Assembly (NCBI RefSeq): GCF_017875735.1
Contig: NZ_JAGGMZ010000001.1
Span: forward strand, 2,356,001 to 2,420,000
Source of the DNA: Arthrobacter sp. CAN_C5
GTDB taxonomy: Bacteria; Actinomycetota; Actinomycetes; Actinomycetales; Micrococcaceae
Reading direction: 5' to 3'
DNA: 64,000 bases
The first letter of the stretch is position 1. Every line of letters starts with the position of its first letter. The notes under the pieces are model-generated. The model worked only from the letters and a program-made list of their open reading frames with translations. It was not told the DNA's origin and made no database searches. The position numbers were made by a program, and so were the translations under genes. Shown piece by piece: positions 7,440 through 15,696 of this stretch.

Positions 7440-8325
7440 CTGCCTGTGCGCCTGTCGAGCAAGCAACTCCATACCCCGACGTGTTCATGCCCGCGCCAGA
7501 GCCCGATGACACTGGTATCGATACCGGCGTGGAGCAGTCGCATCGCGGTCGTGTGCCGCAAGACATGGGCGGTGACGCGTTTATCGGCCGGTCTTCGACA
7601 GCGCGTGGTGGCGGTGCGAGTATGGATGGTGCTGCGGTGTTCGATAGCGTCTCGGCTAAGCCGCTGGCCGGTGCGCCCGGGGAAGACTACCGGTGTGGGC
7701 GGGGCGTTGTTCCTTATCCCAAGATCGCAACGACGTGACCGTTTGGCGGTCAGCGGAGTGATGCGGTCTTTTCGTCCCTTGCCGCGGCAGGAAATGTGGG
7801 CGCCAGTGCCCAGGTGGATGTCGCTCACTGTGAGGCTGAGTAGTTCCGAGATGCGCGATCCGGTTTGGATGGCGACGAGCAAGAAGGTGTAGTCGCGCCG
7901 CCCGGTCCAGGTGCTGCGATCCGGCGCTGCGAGCAGGGCCTCGCATTCCTTGTCGTCGAGATAATCGACAAGGCGGCGATCGATGCGTTGCGGCGGTATT
8001 GCCAACACTCGGGTAAGGCTGGTGGCATGTTCGGAATGGCGAAGGACCGCGTATCGGAACAGACTGTGGATCGCGCTAAGTCGGGCATTTGGATCCGGGC
8101 GCTGTTACCGCGGTCCGTGTGCGGGTGTTCGAAGAAATCCGTGATGTTGGGGCCATCGAGGTGGTCCCATTGCAACGACGATGCCGGGATCCTGTGATGG
8201 TTAGCGGCGAAGACGAGCAACATTCGCCGCGTATCGCGGTAAGAGGCGATGGTGTGGCTGCTGGCAGGCAGGATCGCAGGTTGCATACAAAATGCACCAC
8301 AATGGCCACGATGCCCTTGACGCAC
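7440..8325 (-). pseudogene. Decayed tyrosine recombinase (phage-type integrase)
   Basis: Pieces of a XerC-like integrase occur in order on the minus strand but in changing frames. The N-terminal core-binding part is visible near 8085-8325 (SPHTIASYRDTRRMLLVFAA is degenerate in places). Then come DYLDDKECEALLAAPDRSTW, the first catalytic region TGSRISELLSLT, and HVLRHTTAMRLLHAG with the H-x-x-R box. The final GHEHV is present but the tyrosine nucleophile segment is scrambled. At least three frameshifts are needed to join the pieces, so no active enzyme is expected. The relic probably belonged to the element that integrated at the adjacent att-like site. Confidence 0.75.
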
Positions 8326-8351
8326 CGGCCTGCTTCTGAGAAGTTGTATAC
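8280..8351 (+). promoter_or_regulatory. Candidate GntR operator/promoter of the CoA-transferase operon
   Basis: The stretch contains GTTGCATAC at 8280-8288 and a composite element TTGACGCA (8317-8324), TTCTG (8334-8338) and GTTGTATAC (8343-8351), ending 55 nt before the CoA-transferase start. The same three-part layout with identical spacing stands before the ABC-transporter operon at 15615-15649. GTTGTATAC may be both the -10 region and the binding site of the GntR protein encoded in the cluster. This role is inferred. Confidence 0.5.
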
Positions 8352-8406
8352 GTTACTTTGTTTGATGAGTGGCACTTTTATTCCCCACCATTCTGGAGGC
8401 TACGCC

Positions 8407-9624
8407 GTGACAGTTCCCCATGCTGCACCTCCCGCCGACGGTCCTCTCGCCGGGCTCCGCGTGGTCGAGATGGGGCAACTCTTGGCCGGCCCGTTCTGTG
8501 GGCAGATGCTCGGAGATCTGGGCGCCGACGTCGTGAAGATCGAGGACCCGAAGAAGGGCGATCCGCTGCGACAGTGGGGCCGTCAACTTCCACAGGGGCA
8601 GTCGCTGTGGTGGACGATCGTGGGCCGAAACAAGCGCTCGGTTACCCTCAACCTGCGGGAGCCCGAAGCCCAGGACCTGGCGCGTCAGATCATCGCCACC
8701 GCTGACATCGTCATTGAGAACTTTCGGCCCGGCACCATGGAACGGTGGGGCCTCGGATACGACGTCTTGCAGGAGCTCAACCCCGGGTTGATCATGGTCC
8801 GGGTCTCCGGGTTCGGGCAGGATGGGCCCTACTCGCAGCGCGCCGGCTACGGCGCGATCGGTGAGGCGATGGGCGGGCTCCGCTATGTGGTGGGGGATCC
8901 CTCCACGCCGCCGTCGCGCGTCGGGATTTCGATCGGTGACACCCTGGCCGCACTCTTTGCCGCCATCGGCGCCCTGGCCGCAATCCGTGAACGGGATGTC
9001 AGCGGCCGCGGGCAGATCGTGGACTCCGCAATCTATGAGGCGGTGCTCGGGGTGATGGAATCCCTCGTCCCCGAATGGCAGATTTCTGGTTATCAGCGTG
9101 AGCGCACGGGAGCCATTCTGCCCAACGTCGCCCCCAGTAACGTGTATCCCACCAAGGACGGCAAGTGGATCCTTATCGCGGCCAACCAGGACACCGTCTT
9201 CTCTCGGCTCGCGAAAGCCATCGGCCGGCCTGGCCTTGCCGAGGACCCGCGGTACGCCACGCACGGCGCTCGCGGCGAGCGGCAGGCTGAGCTCGACGGA
9301 ATCATTGCGGACTACACCTCGGCCTACGACGCCGAGGACCTCGAGTCCGCCCTTGAAGAGTCGGGGGTGCCCTCCGGGAAGATCTTCCGACCAGTCGATA
9401 TGCTCGCCGATCCGCAGTACCAGGCCCGGGAGTCGATCACCAGTGTCGACCACCCCGTACTCGGCCCGGTCGCCATGCAGAATGTCTTTCCAAGATTGAG
9501 CCGCACCACCGGGACCGTGCGATGGCCGGGCCCGGAGCTGGGACAGCATACGGAGGAGGTCCTCGCGGAGATCGGCGTCGACCCCGCCGCTCTGGCGGCC
9601 TTGCGTGGACGGAATGTCGCATGA
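8407..9624 (+). CDS. CaiB/BaiF family III CoA-transferase
   Basis: Class III enzyme that moves CoA between acyl-CoA and a free carboxylic acid; 405 residues, the normal size. Family signatures are GLRVVEMGQLLAGPFCGQML with GADVVKIEDPKKGDPLR near the N-terminus, NKRSVTLNLREPEA, the GYG...GEAMGGL segment and C-terminal GPELGQHTEEVLAEIG. The GTG at 8407 is chosen because GGAGG lies 7 nt upstream; the open frame reaches further upstream but through non-conserved sequence. It overlaps the lyase-like gene by ATGA, so the pair is probably co-translated. The likely role is activating the substrate imported by the transporter encoded at 12085-15576. The substrate is unknown. Confidence 0.88.
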   Translation: MTVPHAAPPADGPLAGLRVVEMGQLLAGPFCGQMLGDLGADVVKIEDPKKGDPLRQWGRQLPQGQSLWWTIVGRNKRSVTLNLREPEAQDLARQIIATADIVIENFRPGTMERWGLGYDVLQELNPGLIMVRVSGFGQDGPYSQRAGYGAIGEAMGGLRYVVGDPSTPPSRVGISIGDTLAALFAAIGALAAIRERDVSGRGQIVDSAIYEAVLGVMESLVPEWQISGYQRERTGAILPNVAPSNVYPTKDGKWILIAANQDTVFSRLAKAIGRPGLAEDPRYATHGARGERQAELDGIIADYTSAYDAEDLESALEESGVPSGKIFRPVDMLADPQYQARESITSVDHPVLGPVAMQNVFPRLSRTTGTVRWPGPELGQHTEEVLAEIGVDPAALAALRGRNVA

Positions 9625-10571
9625 GCATCCCCCAGCTTCCATCCGCCATCCGGCTCGTGGAGGTAGGCCTGCGCGACGGACTGCAGTCAGTGCCGGAACC
9701 GCTGTCCACCGGGAAGAAGGTTGAGCTCATCCACATGCTCATCGATGCGGGGGTGCGAGAGATTGAAGCGGTCTCCTTCGCCCACCCGAAAGTCCTCCCC
9801 CAACTGGCCGACGCGGCCGACGTCATGGCAGCTGTGCCGCGCGTCCCCGGAGTCCGGTACCGCGGACTGGCACCGAATTTCCGCGGGGCCGAGCGTGCGG
9901 TGGACTGCGGCCTCGACGAGCTCGTCATCGTCGTTTCAGCTGATGAGGAAGTGAGCCTCCGCAACCAGGGGCTCACGGTCGACGAGATCCTCGCGGATCT
10001 TGCCCGAATCGGTACGCTCACCCAGGCTTCGAATCTACGGCTTGTCGTCGCTGTTGCCTGCGCGTTCTTCGCTCCGGCGCGTGGAACGGTGACCGGGGCG
10101 GAACGTCTCCGGGTCGTCGACGCAGCCGTGGACGCGGGCGCCGCCGGCATCTACCTGGCGGCAACCTCCGGAGAGGAGCATCCCGGAGAGATGTACGACG
10201 GCGTCTCCGAGGTACGTCATCTCCACCCGCACCTCGATGTCGGGGCGCACCTGCACAACCGCAACGGATTCGCCCCGGCGAACGCACTGGCATGCATGAT
10301 GGCCAGCGTTACGTGGCTTGAGGGATCATTCGCGGGTCTGGGCGGCGACCTCTGGTTTCCGGGTGACCCCTCAGTACTCGGCAATGCCGCCCTCGAGGAC
10401 ATCATCCACCTATGCGATGGACTCGGCATCGACACTGGCATCGACCTCAAGAAGTACATGGCGGTGTCGGAACGCATCGTCGAACTCACCGGACGACCGT
10501 CGGCGTCGTTCGTTTCCCGCGGCGGAACACGGAACGACCTCGCCGCCGCCCGTTGGCCCACGACCGCCTGA
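9621..10571 (+). CDS. HMG-CoA-lyase-like DRE-TIM aldolase
   Basis: A 316-residue TIM-barrel lyase of the HMGL-like family, which splits 3-hydroxy-3-methyl-acyl-CoA or related compounds. VEVGLRDGLQ near residue 12 carries the metal-binding Asp, and AHLHNRNG carries the two His ligands. The glycine-rich loop that in true HMG-CoA lyases holds the catalytic Cys (GGCP) reads GGDLWFPGD here, with no Cys. The enzyme may therefore use a different acid/base group or another substrate, such as a citramalyl-type CoA ester. The start is the ATGA overlap with the CoA-transferase gene. Together they suggest acid activation followed by aldol cleavage. Confidence 0.82.
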   Translation: MSIPQLPSAIRLVEVGLRDGLQSVPEPLSTGKKVELIHMLIDAGVREIEAVSFAHPKVLPQLADAADVMAAVPRVPGVRYRGLAPNFRGAERAVDCGLDELVIVVSADEEVSLRNQGLTVDEILADLARIGTLTQASNLRLVVAVACAFFAPARGTVTGAERLRVVDAAVDAGAAGIYLAATSGEEHPGEMYDGVSEVRHLHPHLDVGAHLHNRNGFAPANALACMMASVTWLEGSFAGLGGDLWFPGDPSVLGNAALEDIIHLCDGLGIDTGIDLKKYMAVSERIVELTGRPSASFVSRGGTRNDLAAARWPTTA

Positions 10572-10605
10572 CCGCGACTTCGGAAAGAGGGATACGGTAT
10601 ACGCC

Positions 10606-11271
10606 ATGGAGACTCACCCCCCGCTTCCCCGCGACCGCGAGCTGGACGAAGGTACATACGCCCAGGTGCGGGCCCTCATCACTTCCGGCGAACTCGCCGC
10701 GGGGTCCTGGCTTCGAGAAAAGACATTGGCTGAACGGATCGGCGTCAGCCGCACCCCGATCCGGGAGGCGCTCAACCGGCTCTCCGCCGAAGGCATGGTG
10801 GAGATCAGCCGCAACAAGGGCGCACAGGTGGTGTCGTTCACGCCCGACGACGTCGCGGGGCTCTACGACGTCCGTGCAGGCTTCGAACCGCATGCGGCCT
10901 TGCTGGCGGTACCTCGATTGACGGATCAGGACGTGGACCGCCTCGCCGAATTGGCTGCTGCCATGGAGGAAGCGGTCCGATCCGGCCAACTGGACTCCCT
11001 GAGCGCACTCAACAGCGCGTTCCATGGCCTTTTTGTCGATCGATGTGGCAACCGGCACTTCGCGACAGCGCTCCAGACCCTCATGCGACCGGCCGTCGTT
11101 GCCCATACCTTTCGGAAGTACAGCCCCGAAGCACTGAACCGGAGCATGCTCCACCACGCCGAACTTGTTGCCGCCGCCCGTGCAAGGGACGGCGAGTGGG
11201 CCGAAGCGATCATGCGCACCCACATTCTTGCGGCACGCAACGCTGCGGGAGCGCGTCCTGACCGGCATTGA
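10606..11271 (+). CDS. GntR-family regulator, FadR/FCD subfamily
   Basis: A 221-residue transcription factor. The winged helix lies at about residues 18-75 (LAERIGVSRTPIREALNRLSAEGMVE), followed by an all-helical FCD ligand domain with polar residues typical of metal and acid binding (RAGFEPHAA, HGLFVDRCGN, MLHHAELVAAA). The ATG at 10606 follows GGATACGGTATACGCC, whose GTATAC matches the core of the GTTGTATAC motif before both operons. It therefore probably also controls itself. Its place between catabolic genes suggests it senses the imported acid or a CoA-linked intermediate. FCD regulators are usually repressors released by ligand. Confidence 0.88.
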   Translation: METHPPLPRDRELDEGTYAQVRALITSGELAAGSWLREKTLAERIGVSRTPIREALNRLSAEGMVEISRNKGAQVVSFTPDDVAGLYDVRAGFEPHAALLAVPRLTDQDVDRLAELAAAMEEAVRSGQLDSLSALNSAFHGLFVDRCGNRHFATALQTLMRPAVVAHTFRKYSPEALNRSMLHHAELVAAARARDGEWAEAIMRTHILAARNAAGARPDRH

Positions 11272-12097
11272 TCCCGTCCATGTCGGCCGTGACGCGATAT
11301 TCGTCGACATCAGTGAACTCACCGGCATGCCGTTTCCGAACCTGCTGTACAGGCGGCTCGGCGAGGACCCGCGCCGCCTCCAAGACTGCTGGGAGCGTGT
11401 TCGGCCCGGGCTGGCCCGAATCGGGCCCCGAGCGCTACGACGCCTGATGTTCGATGACAGCAATCTCGCCGGCACAGGAACGTCCGCCGACTCGAGGTCG
11501 GACGTCGGCGGATTCATCGCGCCTCCTGTGCCCGGAGGCTCGCCCATCGATGCCGAGCAGGCCGCTACGCTCCGGCGGCTCCTCAATGTTTACGATTCCG
11601 GGAACTCCTGCAATGCCGTCGTGGTCGCTCTGCTCCTGGAGGGCGCGTCCGGCGACTCGTCCTCCCCGCTGCTGTCCACGGCGGAGCTCCCGGAGGGTGG
11701 CTCACCGACGGGAATAGATACGGCTCAACTTCCGCTGATGCTCGAGGTAAAGGACATGGACACCATGGCGAGGGACTCCGTGCTCCGGCTGGCCCGGTTG
11801 ATCGAACCGGGAGGACGGGCCGTACCGAGCCTCTTCCGCCATGTCGGCTATGACCAGGGCCTGCTCGGGTGGATCGAGAAGGCCGTGACCGAGGCAGCGG
11901 CATCCGGCGCTTTGGACCGGTGCGAGCACTCAGTGAGAGCCACCGCCGCCTGGTCTGCCTCGCACTGGCCCGAGCCGGTGCAACCGCTCGAGGATGACCG
12001 CGATCGCAAGCTCCTCGAACCGTTCAGGATCATGATCCCGCGAATGCTCGCCACCTCCGCGGTGCTGCGTGTGGCGCTGCGAAGTCAGCTACCGTAA
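11228..12097 (+). CDS. DehI-like (2-haloacid dehalogenase family) protein
   Basis: About 289 residues from a TTG at 11228; the start is uncertain because the frame overlaps the GntR gene and no ATG or GTG with a ribosome binding site is present. The sequence GRDAIFVDISELTGMPFPNLLYRRL, a following RVRPGLARIG, and the later LLNVYDSGNSCNAVVV repeat-like half resemble DehI, the cofactor-independent 2-haloacid dehalogenase whose fold is two pseudo-repeats. Many relatives have unproven activity. If active it would replace a halogen at C2 of a short acid with hydroxyl, but the true reaction cannot be read from the sequence. The 3' end overlaps the convergent permease gene by 13 bp. Confidence 0.55.
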   Translation: MRHATLRERVLTGIDPVHVGRDAIFVDISELTGMPFPNLLYRRLGEDPRRLQDCWERVRPGLARIGPRALRRLMFDDSNLAGTGTSADSRSDVGGFIAPPVPGGSPIDAEQAATLRRLLNVYDSGNSCNAVVVALLLEGASGDSSSPLLSTAELPEGGSPTGIDTAQLPLMLEVKDMDTMARDSVLRLARLIEPGGRAVPSLFRHVGYDQGLLGWIEKAVTEAAASGALDRCEHSVRATAAWSASHWPEPVQPLEDDRDRKLLEPFRIMIPRMLATSAVLRVALRSQLP

Positions 12098-12882
12098 CGC
12101 CGCGTGATCCGTTTCTCGCCCCATCGCAGCGCGAATCCAGGGATGACCGCGAGGATGGCGATGAAGACCACCTGTCCGGCGATGTGATCCACTCTGACGT
12201 TCGCCACGTTGGACACCAGCTCCCGTCCCAGGCCGCTTTGTGCAGAGAACATCTCGGCAAGGATGAGGCCCAACAGGGTGAGTCCGAAGGCAATGCGGAC
12301 GGCGGTGACGATCGACGGCAGTAGCGCGGGGATCAGTATCAGCCGCAGCCGGGTGTACCAGGGCAGCACGAGGACATCGGCGAGCTTGAGGAAATTCTTG
12401 TCCATTGAGCGGGTCGCGGCCATGACGAGCAGTGCAATGGGAAACACCCCGTGGAAGAAGGCGAAGGTCAGGCGGCTGGCGTCTCCGATGCCGAGGAACA
12501 GCAGGAACACCGGATACAGGGTGACCTTGGGAATGCTGTACAGCGCGAAGAGGGGGGTTTCGAAGACCGCGGACCAGAATGAGGACAGGCCGAGGGCGAA
12601 GCCCACGAGTGTCCCCACGACGACGGCGAGCGACCACCCCGCGAGGAGCAGCGTCACGGTGGACACGATGCTCTGCCGGAATCCAGGTTCGGACAGGTCC
12701 TCACCAAGCCGGGCGAGCGACTGCAATGGACCGGGGAACACCACGCTGTCGACGATCGCCGCAAGACTGGCCCAACCGATGAGGATGATCGCGGGCAGGA
12801 TGAGTATCCAGCCGAGCGACACGAGGAGTCCGCGCGATCTGCTGATGGGGGCGCGCGGGGCCGCGGCGGTCGGGAGGCTCAT
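12085..12882 (-). CDS. ABC importer permease (taurine/nitrate type)
   Basis: A 265-residue inner-membrane subunit of the SsuC/TauC-like group. About six hydrophobic segments are visible, beginning at SLGWILILPAIILIGWASLA. The ATPase-contacting EAA-type loop is represented by LADVLVLPWYTRLRLILIPALLPSI. It is the last gene of a four-gene minus-strand transporter operon and overlaps the other permease gene by ATGA, which fits a heterodimeric channel. Its last 13 bp overlap the convergent DehI-like gene. Confidence 0.85.
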   Translation of the reverse strand: MSLPTAAAPRAPISRSRGLLVSLGWILILPAIILIGWASLAAIVDSVVFPGPLQSLARLGEDLSEPGFRQSIVSTVTLLLAGWSLAVVVGTLVGFALGLSSFWSAVFETPLFALYSIPKVTLYPVFLLFLGIGDASRLTFAFFHGVFPIALLVMAATRSMDKNFLKLADVLVLPWYTRLRLILIPALLPSIVTAVRIAFGLTLLGLILAEMFSAQSGLGRELVSNVANVRVDHIAGQVVFIAILAVIPGFALRWGEKRITRRYGS

Positions 12883-13715
12883 GAGAGGACTCGCTTCGAT
12901 TGTGGCCGGAGGGCTGCCGCGAATGCGAAGTTCAACCCGAGAGCGAGGACAAAGACCAGGAGCACCCCGGCGTACATGTCGGTGATCGCGAAATCGTTGT
13001 AGGCATTGGAAATGAAGTGTCCAAGCCCGCTGGTCGAGAGGACGAATTCACTTGCCAGCACCATGATGAGGCTGTAGGACAGAGCGAGCCGCAGACCCAC
13101 GCTGATCTGCGGTAGGGCTGCCGGCAGCAACACCTTGAAGATGCGCTGGATCGGGTCCAGTTGCAGCACCGCCGCAAGCCGGAGGACGGACCGGGGGATG
13201 CCGTCGAGACCGTCGACTGTGGAGCTGATCATGGCGACGACGGCGAACAGTGTGGCCAGCAGTACGATCGGAACGAACCCGATGCCGAGGAGTGCCACAA
13301 GCAAGGGATACAGGGCAAACGTGGGAATGGCGTAGTAGGTGGCCAGCCAGGGATCGAGTGTTTTCCGCGCCCAGTCGAACCGCCAGACGAGGAGTCCGAT
13401 CAGGACACCCGAGACGACGGCGAAGATGAACGCCACAAGGATTGACAGCAGGGATGGCGCCAGGTCCTGGCTGAGAAATTCAGGATCGATCAGCAACCCT
13501 GAAGCCCGCACCACCATCGCGCTGAGCGGAACGAGGGAAAACGAGTCAACCAGGCCGAGCCTTGGTGCCAGTTCCAGAAAAAGGACGGTCAGGAGGGCGC
13601 CGATGATGGTCCAGCCGCGCACCGTGAGTCCGAGCCGACGTTCACGAACGGTTTTCGGTTTGTCGGTGCTCTCCACAGTGCTGGTCGGCTCGGTCGTCAC
13701 CGGTTCAGTACTCAC
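12879..13715 (-). CDS. ABC importer permease (taurine/nitrate type)
   Basis: A 278-residue membrane subunit with a charged N-terminal tail (TTEPTSTVESTDKPKTVRER) and about six transmembrane segments. The EAA-like cytoplasmic loop is RLAAVLQLDPIQRIFKVLLPAALPQI. It is homologous to but distinct from the next permease, so the importer channel is probably a heterodimer, less common than the homodimer of SsuC-type systems. It overlaps its upstream neighbour, the ATPase gene, by 4 bp. Confidence 0.85.
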   Translation of the reverse strand: MSTEPVTTEPTSTVESTDKPKTVRERRLGLTVRGWTIIGALLTVLFLELAPRLGLVDSFSLVPLSAMVVRASGLLIDPEFLSQDLAPSLLSILVAFIFAVVSGVLIGLLVWRFDWARKTLDPWLATYYAIPTFALYPLLVALLGIGFVPIVLLATLFAVVAMISSTVDGLDGIPRSVLRLAAVLQLDPIQRIFKVLLPAALPQISVGLRLALSYSLIMVLASEFVLSTSGLGHFISNAYNDFAITDMYAGVLLVFVLALGLNFAFAAALRPQSKRVLS

Positions 13716-14494
13716 GGCCGCGGGCCCTGCTCAGCCATGGCTCGCTGGGCCTCACTCTTGAGGACCGTCCAGATCTGCTCTACCAGCGCAGTCGCCACTG
13801 GAGACCCAACCATGGTGGGATCCCGGTCTGGCGGCAGGTCCACGTTGAGGTCAAGGAGGATCTTTCCAGGCCGGGCTCCCATGACTAGGACGCGGTCAGA
13901 GAGGAGGGCTGCTTCCTGGATGCTGTGGGTGACGAAGAGGACTGTGGCACCGCCCTGTCGAACCACATTGAGCAGTTCCAGTCCAAGCACCACACGGGTC
14001 TGTTCGTCGAGGGCACCGAAGGGTTCGTCCGCGAGGATCAGGTCGGGATTGGTACTGAGCACGCGCGCGATTGCGACGCGCTGCCGCATCCCGCCGGAAA
14101 GCTGGTGTGGGTAGTGGTTGACGAAGTGTGAGAGGCCAACGCGCTGGAGTACCTCGCGGGCGATCTCGCGGCGTTCTCTTGCTGGGACTTTCTGGGTTTC
14201 GAGCGCGAAGGCCGCGTTGTCCAGGACAGTGCGCCACGGCAATACTGCCGCTTCTTGGAAGATCACGCCGGTTTCCCGGCGCGGCCCCGTGCTGGGGCTT
14301 CCGTCGATGAGTACCTGCCCACCGTTCCCTTTGTTCAGGCCCGCGATGATGTCCAGCAGCGTGGATTTACCACATCCGCTGGGACCCACAAGTGTGGTGA
14401 AGGTACCCGGCTCGAGTACCTGATTCGTGGGACTCAGCGCCTGGACATCCCCATACACGCGGTCGACGTCCTGAAGCTCTACTTTCGCACCCAT
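13712..14494 (-). CDS. ABC importer ATPase
   Basis: A 260-residue nucleotide-binding subunit of the nitrate/sulfonate/taurine group. Walker A GPSGCGKST is at residues 37-45, the Q-loop is in VIFQEAAVLPWRTV, the signature is LSGGMRQR, Walker B is LILADEPFGALDE and the H-loop is FVTHSIQEA. It powers the two permeases encoded downstream. An 11-bp perfect hairpin lies between it and the upstream binding-protein gene, which probably lowers its expression relative to that gene. Confidence 0.93.
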   Translation of the reverse strand: MGAKVELQDVDRVYGDVQALSPTNQVLEPGTFTTLVGPSGCGKSTLLDIIAGLNKGNGGQVLIDGSPSTGPRRETGVIFQEAAVLPWRTVLDNAAFALETQKVPARERREIAREVLQRVGLSHFVNHYPHQLSGGMRQRVAIARVLSTNPDLILADEPFGALDEQTRVVLGLELLNVVRQGGATVLFVTHSIQEAALLSDRVLVMGARPGKILLDLNVDLPPDRDPTMVGSPVATALVEQIWTVLKSEAQRAMAEQGPRP

Positions 14495-14538
14495 ACATTC
14501 CCCTTGGAATTGAGTTCTGCTGTCGGAACCGGTGATAA

Positions 14539-14565
14539 GCGATGACCCTCATCGAGGGTCATCGC
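14539..14565 (-). promoter_or_regulatory. Intercistronic hairpin between binding-protein and ATPase genes
   Basis: A perfect 11-bp stem (GCGATGACCCT with AGGGTCATCGC) around the 5-nt loop CATCG, starting 13 nt below the binding-protein stop codon in the 83-bp gap. No T run follows on the minus strand, so it is more likely an mRNA stabiliser or attenuator than a full terminator. Such hairpins often allow binding proteins to be made in excess over membrane subunits. Confidence 0.6.
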
Positions 14566-14577
14566 GTCATACCGAGG

Positions 14578-15576
14578 CTACGGAATCGTGCCCTTCTCAC
14601 CCTCGGGAAGGAACTCGTCGGTGAGCAGTTCGCCCCAGTTGACCTCGTCGAGATCGTCCGTATAGGCGAGAGCCTTCTCGGCTGCCTCGAGAGCCTCGGG
14701 ATTGTAAGCAACGCCCCAGTGATCCGCGGCGAGGGCATCGTCGAGGATGCCCTGAGCGGCGTCGACCTCGAGATCGGCGAGCCCTGCCCAAAACTCCGCG
14801 GCCTCCTCTGGATTGTCGGTGATCCACTGGACAGCATCCGAGTACCCCTGAAGGACGGCCTTGGCGGCTTCGGGATTCTCTTCAGCGTAGTCGCGGCTGC
14901 TGATGATCATCGTCTGCTGATATAACGGGACTACATCGGAGCTACTGCCGACCACCTTTAGAGTATCGGCGTTCTCGATCGCTACTCTCGGTGAGGCGTA
15001 CGTCAGGTCGACTTCCCCGGCCTCCAGCAAGGCGATACCCGCCCCGGTGCCGCCGGTTGCCGTGCGGTCGATCGCCGTGGGATCGAGTCCTGCGCCTTCG
15101 GGTGTCAGGAAGCTCATGGCCTCGGTGACTGATCCCGGATTGGTAAAGCCCCAGGTGGCATCGGCCGTGTCTTCCAGACTCTCGATATCGGAATCAGGCA
15201 GCGTCACCCAGGAGACATCGGCAACCGACTGGATCCCACCACCGATCACCCGGACCGGCGCTCCCTCGTTGAACCCGGAGACAATGGCACCCGTAGCCAC
15301 TTCGCCGAAGGGTAGCTGGCCCGAGACGACGTTCTGTAGCGTGGTTCCGCCGCCTTCCGAGGGAATGATCTCCTCGACCTGAACGCCGGCGTCCTCAAAG
15401 AAACCCTGCTCCCGTGCTACTTCCCACGGAAGCCCGTAGAGGTCTTCAGGATGCGTCACCGATACAGTGACACTGGGAATCTCTCCTTCGGCGGTTTCTT
15501 CTCCTCCGCCACATGCGGCAAGTGGAAGGACCACCAACGCTGCCAGCCCTGTCCGGTAGATGGATCGCGATCGCAT
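14578..15576 (-). CDS. ABC importer substrate-binding lipoprotein (NMT1/TauA type)
   Basis: A 332-residue lipid-anchored binding protein. The N-terminal signal ends in a lipobox LAAC, giving a mature N-terminus CGGGEETAEG. The fold is of the NMT1/TauA class, with DLYGLPWEVAREQGFFEDAG and a GGG-TTLQNVVSGQLPFG segment, as in nitrate, taurine and pyrimidine-precursor binders. The ATG at 15576 has GGAGG close upstream. It is the first gene of the transporter operon and is preceded by the shared GTTGTATAC promoter layout. The ligand is unknown; a carboxylic acid is inferred from the co-regulated enzymes. Confidence 0.88.
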   Translation of the reverse strand: MRSRSIYRTGLAALVVLPLAACGGGEETAEGEIPSVTVSVTHPEDLYGLPWEVAREQGFFEDAGVQVEEIIPSEGGGTTLQNVVSGQLPFGEVATGAIVSGFNEGAPVRVIGGGIQSVADVSWVTLPDSDIESLEDTADATWGFTNPGSVTEAMSFLTPEGAGLDPTAIDRTATGGTGAGIALLEAGEVDLTYASPRVAIENADTLKVVGSSSDVVPLYQQTMIISSRDYAEENPEAAKAVLQGYSDAVQWITDNPEEAAEFWAGLADLEVDAAQGILDDALAADHWGVAYNPEALEAAEKALAYTDDLDEVNWGELLTDEFLPEGEKGTIP

Positions 15577-15614
15577 TGGTCCTCCAAGTGACGTCAGTGT
15601 CAGTGTCTAGTGAT

Positions 15615-15696
15615 GTATACAACGTGACAGAATTACCGCCCTGCGTCAAGCATTTTCGCTCATTCACGGAGGGGAGTTTACAAAATCGCATACAAC
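15615..15696 (-). promoter_or_regulatory. Candidate GntR operator/promoter of the ABC-transporter operon
   Basis: Read on the minus strand: GTTGTATGC at 15696-15688, then TTGACGCA (15649-15642), TTCTG (15632-15628) and GTTGTATAC (15623-15615). The last three have the same order and spacing as at 8317-8351. The proximal box ends 38 nt before the binding-protein start. It is inferred to be bound by the GntR regulator encoded at 10606. Confidence 0.5.

Noticed and set aside
8353..9642. 429-codon minus-strand frame opposite the CoA-transferase gene
   Set aside because: The plus-strand protein has complete family motifs; the opposite frame is a GC-bias shadow.
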